Source of the DNA: a virus
DNA: 45,080 nucleotides
IMG/VR virus record: IMGVR_UViG_3300047548_000225
Coordinates: 1-45,080 of that record
Reading direction: 5' to 3' (one strand)
In this document: in pieces, positions 1-4,694 of the stretch
Layout: every line of letters begins with the position of its first letter
Numbering within the stretch: position 1 is the first letter of the stretch
The notes under the pieces: model-generated
What the model was told of the DNA's origin: nothing
Databases searched by the model: none
What the model saw: only the letters and a program-made list of their open reading frames with translations
Position numbers and translations under genes: made by a program

Positions 1-6
1 GTTTAT

Positions 7-94
7 GGAAGTTTGGGTGAGTGGCTTAAACCAGCTGTCTAGAAAGCAGCCGATCTGAAAGGATCCGTGAGTTCGAATCTCACAGCTTCCGCCA
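7..94 (+). tRNA. tRNA-Ser(AGA)
   Basis: Seven-base acceptor stem GGAAGTT/AGCTTCC, T arm GTGAG-TTCGAAT-CTCAC, long class II variable arm and encoded GCCA tail. The anticodon loop CTAGAAA gives AGA, reading UCU. A34 is unusual for a bacterial-type tRNA. First gene of a 19-tRNA cluster. Confidence 0.93.
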
Positions 95-117
95 CTATTT
101 TATGAAAGGAGTGAGTT

Positions 118-681
118 ATGCCAAGTGTGTTTTTGACAAGCGACACGCACTTCGGACACGTTGGTGTGACGAAGTTCTTGCGTGAAGATGGTACGAAGTT
201 ACGTCCATGGGACTCTGTTGAGGAAATGGATGAAGAAATGGTCAAGAGGTGGAACGAAACAGTGAAGCCAACTGACAAAGTTTACCACTTAGGTGACGTA
301 GTGATCAACAGAAAGGCTCTGCAGATCATGCGTCGTTTGAATGGTGATAAGGTTTTAATTAAGGGAAACCACGATATCTTTAAGATGGAAGATTACCTTC
401 CGCACTTTAGAGAAATTCGTGCGTACCACGTGATGAACGGAATGATTCTTTCTCACATTCCACTTCACCCAGATAGTCTTGGTCGTTTTGGTACAAACAT
501 CCATGGTCACTTACACTCGAATGTAGTTAAGACCGAAATCAATGGTGTTACTGTTCCAGATTTAAGATACATCTGTGTGTGCGTGGAACAGACAGACTTC
601 CGACCAATTCTCTTTGAAGATGTTATCCAAAGAGTAAAGGATCAAGGTGGTGCAGTTGGTTTCCGTAACGGTAACAAATAA
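118..681 (+). CDS. Calcineurin-like metallophosphoesterase
   Basis: 187-aa phosphoesterase with the full metallophosphatase motif set: D9-x-H11, GD at 59-60, GNHD at 83-86, H113 and the GHLH motif around 130-133. Family members use two metal ions to hydrolyse phosphomonoesters or phosphodiesters (nucleotides, RNA ends). The substrate cannot be read from sequence. A good AAAGGAG ribosome site precedes the ATG. It sits between two serine tRNA genes, and its stop codon abuts the next tRNA at 682, so it is probably co-transcribed with the cluster. A role in tRNA or RNA end chemistry is possible but only inference. Confidence 0.85.
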   Translation: MPSVFLTSDTHFGHVGVTKFLREDGTKLRPWDSVEEMDEEMVKRWNETVKPTDKVYHLGDVVINRKALQIMRRLNGDKVLIKGNHDIFKMEDYLPHFREIRAYHVMNGMILSHIPLHPDSLGRFGTNIHGHLHSNVVKTEINGVTVPDLRYICVCVEQTDFRPILFEDVIQRVKDQGGAVGFRNGNK

Positions 682-768
682 GGAAGATGTGTTGCAAGGT
701 GCGACAGGGGTTTGCTAAACCCTCGTCCAGAAATGGGCTGATAGGTTCGATTCCTATATCTTCCGCCA
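682..768 (+). tRNA. tRNA-Ser(GCT)
   Basis: Acceptor GGAAGAT/ATCTTCC, anticodon loop TTGCTAA (GCT, reads AGC/AGU), long variable arm, T arm ATAGG-TTCGATT-CCTAT, encoded GCCA. Begins one base after the phosphoesterase stop. Confidence 0.93.
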
Positions 769-777
769 GTTGAAAGT

Positions 778-872
778 GCTCCCATAGTTTAATGGTAAAA
801 CTCCAGATTTATACTCTGGCTATGCCTCTAGATGAGGGGATGATCTAGGTTCGAATCCTAGTGGGAGTACCA
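778..872 (+). tRNA. tRNA with UAU anticodon and long variable arm
   Basis: Acceptor GCTCCCA/TGGGAGT, discriminator A, encoded CCA, D arm GTTT/AAAC, anticodon stem CCAGA/TCTGG with loop TTTATAC, T arm CTAGG-TTCGAAT-CCTAG. Positions 34-36 are TAT, which would read the isoleucine codon AUA. About 25 nt separate the anticodon and T stems and hold a hairpin CCTC/GAGG, a class II-like variable arm not expected for isoleucine. tRNA-Tyr(GTA) is encoded separately at 1929. Amino-acid identity is uncertain. Confidence 0.75.
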
Positions 873-875
873 AAT

Positions 876-958
876 GCCCCTGTGGACAAATTGGTAAAGT
901 CAGCACTCTCAAAAGGTGTGCCGCAGGTTTCTCGGTTCGAGTCCGAGCAGGGGTACCA
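876..958 (+). tRNA. tRNA-Leu(CAA)
   Basis: Acceptor GCCCCTG/CAGGGGT, anticodon loop CTCAAAA (CAA, reads UUG), T arm CTCGG-TTCGAGT-CCGAG, encoded ACCA. Confidence 0.9.
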
Positions 959-966
959 AATAATTG

Positions 967-995
967 TTGTCTTGCAATGAAAGATGATGTATAAT
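967..995 (+). promoter_or_regulatory. Sigma70-like promoter before tRNA-Leu(TAA)
   Basis: TTGTCT at 967-972, 17-nt spacer starting TGCAA, TATAAT at 990-995. Start expected near 1002, just before the tRNA at 1007. Member of the TTGNCT family seen throughout the window. Confidence 0.75.
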
Positions 996-1006
996 AATGT
1001 TTCGTT

Positions 1007-1083
1007 GGGGATGTGATGGAATTGGTATACGTATCGGACTTAAAATCCGAGTTTTGCGGGTTCGAGTCCCGCCATCCCTACCA
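1007..1083 (+). tRNA. tRNA-Leu(TAA)
   Basis: Acceptor GGGGATG/CATCCCT, anticodon stem TCGGA/TCCGA with loop CTTAAAA (TAA, reads UUA), T arm GCGGG-TTCGAGT-CCCGC, encoded ACCA. The variable region is short for leucine. Confidence 0.93.
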
Positions 1084-1090
1084 GATTACT

Positions 1091-1166
1091 GTCGCTGTGG
1101 TCTAATGGAGAAGGCAACGCTCTTCTAAAGCGTAAGATGTGGGTTCGATTCCTGCCAGCGACGCCA
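1091..1166 (+). tRNA. tRNA-Arg(TCT)
   Basis: Acceptor GTCGCTG/CAGCGAC, anticodon loop CTTCTAA (TCT, reads AGA/AGG), canonical T loop, encoded GCCA. A typical phage tRNA for codons rare in many hosts. Confidence 0.94.
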
Positions 1167-1181
1167 GTTATAGGAGTCGTT

Positions 1182-1373
1182 ATGTTGATTAATGTCGGTT
1201 CTACTTGGCGTGGCTCTGATTATTCAGAGTTTGTCGTAGAAGCAGTAAAAGTTCTTGCTGGTGACACTTGGGTGCACTATGCCAGAGCAGATAAGTTTGG
1301 GAGTGCAACTGATCAAAAATTCTCTTGTCTTGCAGGAGCATTTGTGGTAAGATTCTCTCCTTGTGTTAGTTAA
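1182..1373 (+). CDS. Small protein of unknown function
   Basis: 63 aa from the ATG at 1182, which has TAGGAG seven bases upstream. An earlier in-frame ATG at 1137 lies inside tRNA-Arg and is rejected. It starts MLINVGSTWRG and is mildly acidic with no membrane segment. Sits between tRNA-Arg and tRNA-Cys, one base before the latter. Family not recognised. Confidence 0.55.
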   Translation: MLINVGSTWRGSDYSEFVVEAVKVLAGDTWVHYARADKFGSATDQKFSCLAGAFVVRFSPCVS

Positions 1374-1374
1374 T

Positions 1375-1448
1375 GTAGGTGGAGCCAGTTGGACAGGCAC
1401 TGGATTGCAAACCCATGGAAGCAGGTTCGATTCCTGTCACCTACTCCA
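1375..1448 (+). tRNA. tRNA-Cys(GCA)
   Basis: Acceptor GTAGGTG/CACCTAC, loop TTGCAAA (GCA), T arm GCAGG-TTCGATT-CCTGT, and discriminator U73, the known cysteine identity base. Encoded CCA. The anticodon stem has mismatches at its ends. Confidence 0.88.
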
Positions 1449-1456
1449 AAAAGTTG

Positions 1457-1485
1457 TTGACTTTTTCTTCATCTTGATGTAGAAT
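1457..1485 (+). promoter_or_regulatory. Sigma70-like promoter upstream of tRNA-Glu
   Basis: TTGACT at 1457-1462, 17-nt spacer, TAGAAT at 1480-1485. Transcription would enter the non-coding leader at 1490-1654 and tRNA-Glu. Confidence 0.65.
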
Positions 1486-1489
1486 TATG

Positions 1490-1654
1490 TCTTAGTTAGT
1501 TGATGTTCTTTTAAAAATTTAGAAACTATCGCAAGTCCTCTATAAGTCGTGGGTCGAATACTACGCAATGAGGCATGAAGTAAGGGAGTTCGCTGGAAGA
1601 GCGAACTTGCTAGAGTTGCGTTGGGTTTTATTTTGGGGCAGACTCTAGCACTAT
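1490..1654 (+). ncRNA. Structured non-coding segment before tRNA-Glu
   Basis: No gene. Contains hairpin GTTCGCT/AGCGAAC near 1589-1608 and stem CTAGAGT/ACTCTAG enclosing about 25 nt (roughly 1610-1650), plus a T-arm-like piece around 1547-1565. Probably a processed leader or a stable RNA. Function unknown. Confidence 0.4.
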
Positions 1655-1730
1655 GCACCGTTGGACTTCTGGTGAGGTCACCACCCTTTCAAGGTGGCTA
1701 GGTTGGGTTCGAATCCCACACGGTGTACCA
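1655..1730 (+). tRNA. tRNA-Glu(TTC)
   Basis: Acceptor GCACCGT/ACGGTGT, anticodon arm CCACC-CTTTCAA-GGTGG (TTC), T arm TGGG-TTCGAAT-CCCA, encoded ACCA. Confidence 0.94.
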
Positions 1731-1917
1731 TTAGTTGTGTTGTTATGGAAAATTTGGTGTATCCGATAATGCACTCTCACTTACGGCTCTGTGTGCACGC
1801 ACCCGTAACGAGTTGGACTACGACGAGATAGGATTGATCATCCCATACAGTAAGCGTAGGACGTTAAAAGCAAACGAATGAGGTTGGGCTCATTCCATAA
1901 CATGACAACACAACTAA
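1731..1917 (+). ncRNA. Long-stem structured RNA 1
   Basis: 187-nt non-coding element closed by a 19-bp helix: 1731-1743 pairs with 1905-1917 (13 bp) and 1744-1749 with 1894-1899 (6 bp) across a 5-nt bulge. Inside are helices TTACGG/CCGTAA, CTACG/CGTAG enclosing GGAT/ATCC, and a hairpin GAATGAG/CTCATTC. It fills the gap between tRNA-Glu and tRNA-Tyr. No family recognised by eye. Confidence 0.6.
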
Positions 1918-1928
1918 TGGTAGTTTAT

Positions 1929-2021
1929 GGAGCAATTGATGCTATGGCGTGTGCATCCCGAGACTGTAAATCTCGTCCCTCTGGGTAAACATTGTTGGTT
2001 CGACTCCAACTTGCTCCACCA
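1929..2021 (+). tRNA. tRNA-Tyr(GTA)
   Basis: Acceptor GGAGCAA/TTGCTCC, anticodon arm CGAGA-CTGTAAA-TCTCG (GTA), long variable arm as expected for bacterial tyrosine tRNA, encoded ACCA. Confidence 0.94.
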
Positions 2022-2025
2022 GAAT

Positions 2026-2146
2026 TTAGTGAGTGCTGTTCACAGCAACCGTGTTACAAGTCAGAGGTTGAGGCTTCTGTATCGCAAGATAGTATGTTTA
2101 CATACACCGTGTTACAAGTGAAGGGTTGAGGCTCTTCCTTACTAAT
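2026..2146 (+). ncRNA. Structured RNA 2 with duplicated UUGAGG-loop hairpins
   Basis: Closed by TTAGTGAG/CTTACTAA (one wobble). Interior hairpins: TGCTGT/ACAGCA, TATC-GCAA-GATA (GNRA tetraloop) and GTATG/CATAC. The sequence ACCGTGTTACAAGT occurs twice, each time followed by a 6-bp hairpin with the identical loop TTGAGG (stems CAGAGG/CTTCTG and GAAGGG/CTCTTC). Loop identity with stem covariation argues for a conserved RNA element. No coding frame looks real here. Confidence 0.55.
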
Positions 2147-2152
2147 CTATTT

Positions 2153-2227
2153 GGCTCGTTCATATAGTGGCTATTATGTCGGTCTGTCTAACCGAACATA
2201 GGAGTTCGATTCTCCTACGAGTCGCCA
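2153..2227 (+). tRNA. tRNA-Asp(GTC)
   Basis: Acceptor GGCTCGT/ACGAGTC, anticodon arm TCGGT-CTGTCTA-ACCGA (GTC), T arm GGAG-TTCGATT-CTCC, discriminator G, encoded CCA. Confidence 0.94.
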
Positions 2228-2507
2228 AGAATTGCTGCTGGTAACAGCAATGGGTTGATGTGCTCCAGCCCTTATAACGAAGAGCCTCTCGGCGACGGAG
2301 AGTAAGTGGGTCGTGAGTTTGCTGCATACTGATAACATAATAGTTATCGATGTCATCCGCAAGATGGCTTTACCTCTAAAATGCAGATAGTTTAGACTGT
2401 GACTGATAGACAGTTGGTTCATGATAAGGTCGCCAGAAGTACCTGTCCGTTCTCGCTTAAGAGCGCATCTCCGCAAGAGATAAGGTTTACCAGACCATAG
2501 CAACAGT
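2228..2507 (+). ncRNA. Structured non-coding segment 3
   Basis: 280 nt without a credible gene, rich in perfect hairpins: ATTGCTG/CAGCAAT, CTCTC/GAGAG, a stem CTGCAT/ATGCAG enclosing GATAAC/GTTATC and CATC/GATG, then CGCT/AGCG and ATCTC/GAGAT. Two of the hairpins carry GCAA tetraloops (C-GCAA-G). Spans tRNA-Asp to tRNA-Met. Probably one or more stable RNAs of unknown role. Confidence 0.5.
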
Positions 2508-2580
2508 TGCGGGTTCACACGGCGTGACGCTGGTCTCATAAGCCAGTTGGGAGTAGGTTCGAGTCCTGCGCCCGCAACCA
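2508..2580 (+). tRNA. tRNA-Met(CAT), short D loop
   Basis: Acceptor TGCGGGT/GCCCGCA with encoded ACCA, anticodon arm CTGGT-CTCATAA-GCCAG (CAT), T arm GTAGG-TTCGAGT-CCTGC. The D arm is reduced (TCAC/GTGA, 5-nt loop, no GG). The 3' end resembles initiator tRNA, but position 1 forms U-A rather than a mismatch and the three G-C pairs of an initiator anticodon stem are absent. Elongator, initiator or lysidine-type Ile cannot be separated by eye. Confidence 0.8.
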
Positions 2581-2582
2581 CT

Positions 2583-2656
2583 GCCCTATTAGTTAAATGG
2601 TAGAACATCGGTTTTGTAATCCGAGGACGGGAGTTCGATTCTCTCATGGGGCACCA
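2583..2656 (+). tRNA. tRNA-Thr(TGT)
   Basis: Acceptor GCCCTAT/ATGGGGC, loop TTTGTAA (TGT), T arm GGGAG-TTCGATT-CTCTC, encoded ACCA. The CCA (2654-2656) is also the first part of the long inverted repeat 2654-2765. Confidence 0.92.
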
Positions 2657-2765
2657 TATAAAAGTAGATTGACGAGAACATCTTACCACTGCAATGGATT
2701 CATGTTCAAGTCGGTTTGCAGACTGAGCGGATCTATAAATCACCGTTCAATCTACTTTTATATGG
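2654..2765 (+). ncRNA. Long-stem structured RNA 4
   Basis: A perfect 19-bp inverted repeat (2654-2672 with 2747-2765) encloses 74 nt that contain CTGCAA/TTGCAG or, alternatively, GAACAT/ATGTTC. The 5' arm starts on the CCA of tRNA-Thr, so the helix would mask that 3' end until processed. Non-coding, function unknown. Confidence 0.6.
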
Positions 2766-2768
2766 TAT

Positions 2769-2846
2769 CATAGTGAAGATTATTATAGATGGAGGACGAC
2801 CCGTCACTGGATAATCGACAGGAAGTCTGTAGTAATCTTCACTATG
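2769..2846 (+). ncRNA. Long-stem structured RNA 5
   Basis: A perfect 14-bp inverted repeat (2769-2782 with 2833-2846) encloses 50 nt. Its arms carry ATAGTGAAG, a sequence shared with the arms of the next element at 2937-3028. Non-coding. Confidence 0.55.
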
Positions 2847-2936
2847 GTCGCAAGCATCGTGATATGTACCCAACCTTGCGGAAGGGGAGGATCGGGATTC
2901 GATGGTCTGTTAATGACTTAGGTTGAACAGCAGACA
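2847..2936 (+). other. Non-coding spacer with CGCAAG/CTTGCG helix
   Basis: Contains CGCAAG (2850-2855) facing CTTGCG about 20 nt downstream and an outer CCAACC/GGTTG pairing. No gene seen. It links structured RNAs 5 and 6 and may belong to one larger transcript. Confidence 0.3.
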
Positions 2937-3028
2937 CCATATTGAAGTGTATTGATAGTCGCAAGTAGAGTCCTTATTAGAGTGGATGTCCAGTTGACAA
3001 ATTCTAATTTCAGTACACTTCACTATGG
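2937..3028 (+). ncRNA. Long-stem structured RNA 6
   Basis: A 15-nt inverted repeat with one mismatch (2937-2951 with 3014-3028) encloses about 62 nt. Its arm sequence TGAAGTGTA resembles the arms of RNA 5. It lies just upstream of tRNA-Pro. Confidence 0.55.
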
Positions 3029-3036
3029 TCTTTTAT

Positions 3037-3112
3037 CTCCGTATGGCGTAATCAGGTAGCGTGGTGCGTTTGGGGCGCAGCGGTCTAGGTTCAAATCCTA
3101 GTACGGAGACCA
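3037..3112 (+). tRNA. tRNA-Pro(TGG)
   Basis: Acceptor CTCCGTA/TACGGAG, anticodon loop TTTGGGG (TGG) on a TGCG/CGCA stem with one mismatch below, T arm CTAGG-TTCAAAT-CCTAG, encoded ACCA. Confidence 0.9.
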
Positions 3113-3136
3113 GTTATAAGTAGTAGACAGTTTAAT

Positions 3137-3213
3137 GCGGATGTGATGGAATTGGTATACGTGTCGGTCTTAGAAGCCGAATTTTGTGAGTTCGAGTCTC
3201 ACCATCCGCACCA
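3137..3213 (+). tRNA. tRNA-Leu(TAG)
   Basis: Acceptor GCGGATG/CATCCGC, anticodon arm TCGGT-CTTAGAA-GCCGA (TAG, reads CUA), T arm GTGAG-TTCGAGT-CTCAC, encoded ACCA. Body closely similar to tRNA-Leu(TAA) at 1007, so probably a duplicate with a changed anticodon. Confidence 0.93.
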
Positions 3214-3228
3214 ATTTATGAGGACAAT

Positions 3229-3468
3229 ATGCGTAGACAAAAACGAGAAAAGCATTTTGGTCTAACAGTTGTGGTTGAAGACGGTAAATTTGAGAAGGCA
3301 CTTCGCACATTCAAGAAGAAAGTAGAAGAGTCTGGTTTGCTCAAAGAGGTGAAAGATCGTCAGCAATATGTTAAGCCATCTATCAAGAGAAAACTAGCAA
3401 AGAGTGCAGCAAAGAAACGCTGGCAAAAGAAGTTATCTCAAGATAGTTTGCCAAAGAAAGAGTATTAA
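3229..3468 (+). CDS. rpsU: Ribosomal protein bS21 homologue
   Basis: 79-aa, very basic protein that aligns along its length with bacterial bS21: an N-terminal beta strand, the conserved helix containing FEKALRTFKKKVEESG, the EVKDRQQYVKPSIKRK stretch and a lysine-rich tail. bS21 sits on the 30S platform near the anti-Shine-Dalgarno sequence and helps mRNA selection, so a phage copy could replace the host protein and bias initiation. The start follows AGGAC. It lies between tRNA-Leu and tRNA-Asn, fitting a translation-takeover module. Phage bS21 genes are known from aquatic phages. Confidence 0.9.
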   Translation: MRRQKREKHFGLTVVVEDGKFEKALRTFKKKVEESGLLKEVKDRQQYVKPSIKRKLAKSAAKKRWQKKLSQDSLPKKEY

Positions 3469-3475
3469 GTTTTAT

Positions 3476-3551
3476 TCCCCATGAGCAATCTAGGTGAGGG
3501 CAGCTGACTGTTAATCAGTGAAGCGTGGTTCGAATCCACGATGGGGAGCCA
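3476..3551 (+). tRNA. tRNA-Asn(GTT)
   Basis: Acceptor TCCCCAT/ATGGGGA, loop CTGTTAA (GTT), T arm CGTGG-TTCGAAT-CCACG, discriminator G, encoded CCA. Starts eight bases after the bS21 stop. Confidence 0.94.
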
Positions 3552-3556
3552 GTTAT

Positions 3557-3628
3557 GGGCTGTTGGTATAATTGGGAACACACCTGCCTTGCACGCAGGA
3601 GTACGGGGTTCGACTCCCCGACGGTCCA
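3557..3628 (+). tRNA. tRNA-Ala(TGC), CCA not encoded
   Basis: Acceptor GGGCTGT/ACGGTCC, anticodon arm CCTGC-CTTGCAC-GCAGG (TGC), T arm CGGGG-TTCGACT-CCCCG, discriminator A. The next bases are CACA, so CCA must be added after transcription. Confidence 0.9.
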
Positions 3629-3645
3629 CACATAGTAGAAATTAT

Positions 3646-3653
3646 TATAAATA
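3646..3653 (+). promoter_or_regulatory. T4-type late promoter (TATAAATA)
   Basis: Exact TATAAATA, the T4 late promoter element read by gp55/gp33-modified RNA polymerase, 13 nt before the GIY-YIG gene start at 3659. Confidence 0.7.
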
Positions 3654-3658
3654 GAGTT

Positions 3659-4291
3659 ATGTACTACTATCTCTATCAAATCACCAATCTGGTGAATAAT
3701 AAAATCTACGTTGGAGTTCATTCAACATCAGATATGACTGATGGGTATATGGGCTCTGGAAAAGTAATCAGGAGTGCTATTGCTAAGCACGGGATCCTGA
3801 ACTTTAGAAAAGACATACTTGAGTATTTCGAGAATGCGGAATCTATGTATGCCAGGGAACGCGAGGTTGTTACCGAAAGTTTCCTGTTACGTGAAGATGT
3901 ATATAACCTTTGCTGTGGTGGTGCTGGTGGTTTTGATTATATCAACAACAATCTGGATCTAGTTGAAAGAAACACCAAAGCGTCTAGGAATGGTAAAGAT
4001 AAGAAATCTAAAACACTAAAGAATCTTTGGGAATCTGGTGTGTATGCGAACCGAGTGACGAATGATAATTTTAGAGAAGCATCTAAGAAAGCGTTCTTAA
4101 ACAGGACTCATACAGAAGACACAAAAGACAAGATTAGACAATCAGTTGTCGGTAAACAGACTGGTGTGAATAATTCGCAGTACGGAACTATGTGGATAAC
4201 AAATGGTTCTGTGAATAAAAAGATAAGAAATAATGATGCAATTCCTGAAGGATGGACTCGTGGTCGTGTTAAGATTTGCTCTGTTAGTTAA
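3659..4291 (+). CDS. GIY-YIG homing endonuclease
   Basis: 210 aa from the ATG at 3659; the longer frame runs back into tRNA-Ala. The N-terminal motif YLYQITN...NNKIYVGVH is the GIY-YIG signature, followed by a GSGK-containing nuclease core. The middle carries NUMOD-like DNA-binding repeats (TEDTKDKIRQSVVGK) and the C-terminus ends with TMWITNG and IPEGW motifs. Such free-standing enzymes cut intergenic sites and promote their own spread, here within a tRNA cluster. A TATAAATA element suggests late expression. The last 14 bases overlap tRNA-Thr(AGT). Paralogue at 4695. Confidence 0.88.
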   Translation: MYYYLYQITNLVNNKIYVGVHSTSDMTDGYMGSGKVIRSAIAKHGILNFRKDILEYFENAESMYAREREVVTESFLLREDVYNLCCGGAGGFDYINNNLDLVERNTKASRNGKDKKSKTLKNLWESGVYANRVTNDNFREASKKAFLNRTHTEDTKDKIRQSVVGKQTGVNNSQYGTMWITNGSVNKKIRNNDAIPEGWTRGRVKICSVS

Positions 4292-4351
4292 ATGGTATAA
4301 CAGTTGATTAGTAATCATCAATTGGGAGTTCGATTCTCTCACGGAGCACCA
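4278..4351 (+). tRNA. tRNA-Thr(AGT)
   Basis: Acceptor GCTCTGT/ACGGAGC, D stem GTTA/TAAC, anticodon stem GTTGA/TCATC with one T-T mismatch, loop TTAGTAA (AGT, reads ACU), T arm GGGAG-TTCGATT-CTCTC, encoded ACCA. The body is similar to tRNA-Thr(TGT) at 2583. The 5' end overlaps the end of the GIY-YIG gene. A34 is unusual. Confidence 0.87.
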
Positions 4352-4367
4352 ATTAAGGAGAGTTATC

Positions 4368-4550
4368 TTGGTAGCAAAGAATGATATCACTGGTGATTCA
4401 ATCATCTCTAGACATTCAAAAGCATACGAAGAAAACATCGAGAAGATCTTTGGAGATAAATCTGAAGAGAAGGCTCGAAAGGCTAAAGAAAAGGAAGAAT
4501 ACTTCGCCAAACTTGCAGCCGAAACAAAAGCAAGAATGGAATCTCAATAA
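4368..4550 (+). CDS. Small charged helical protein, TTG start
   Basis: 60 aa, starting at TTG 4368 because AAGGAG at 4355-4360 sits at the right distance; the first ATG (4380) is out of frame and too far from it. The sequence is Lys/Glu/Ala-rich, ending in a predicted helix (KARKAKEKEEYFAKLAAETKA). Sits between tRNA-Thr and tRNA-Trp. No family recognised. Confidence 0.6.
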   Translation: MVAKNDITGDSIISRHSKAYEENIEKIFGDKSEEKARKAKEKEEYFAKLAAETKARMESQ

Positions 4551-4553
4551 TAT

Positions 4554-4626
4554 TACCGTGTAGCACAATTGGCGGTGCAGAGGTCTCCAAAACCTAAGGT
4601 TGGCGGTTCAAGTCCGTCCACGGTAG
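4554..4626 (+). tRNA. tRNA-Trp(CCA), 3' CCA not encoded
   Basis: Acceptor TACCGTG/CACGGTA, loop CTCCAAA (CCA), T arm GGCGG-TTCAAGT-CCGTC, discriminator G73 as expected for tryptophan. The following bases are CCC, not CCA. Confidence 0.92.
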
Positions 4627-4659
4627 CCCTTCGTTTAACTCGGCAGAGAGTTGAACTAT

Positions 4660-4667
4660 TATAAATA
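4660..4667 (+). promoter_or_regulatory. T4-type late promoter (TATAAATA)
   Basis: Exact TATAAATA 28 nt upstream of the second GIY-YIG gene. The flanks (ATTATAAATAGA) match those of the copy at 3646. Confidence 0.7.
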
Positions 4668-4694
4668 GAACATAAGAATAACAGAAAGACACTT

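Noticed and set aside
778-872. Reading this gene as tRNA-Tyr(ATA)
   Set aside because: Anticodon stem CCAGA/TCTGG fixes the loop as TTTATAC, so positions 34-36 are TAT.
1927-2121. 64-codon frame over tRNA-Tyr
   Set aside because: Covers the tRNA itself and the hairpin module; no independent start signal.
2174-2743. 189-codon minus-strand frame in the tRNA region
   Set aside because: Runs antisense across three tRNAs and structured RNAs; an accidental open frame.
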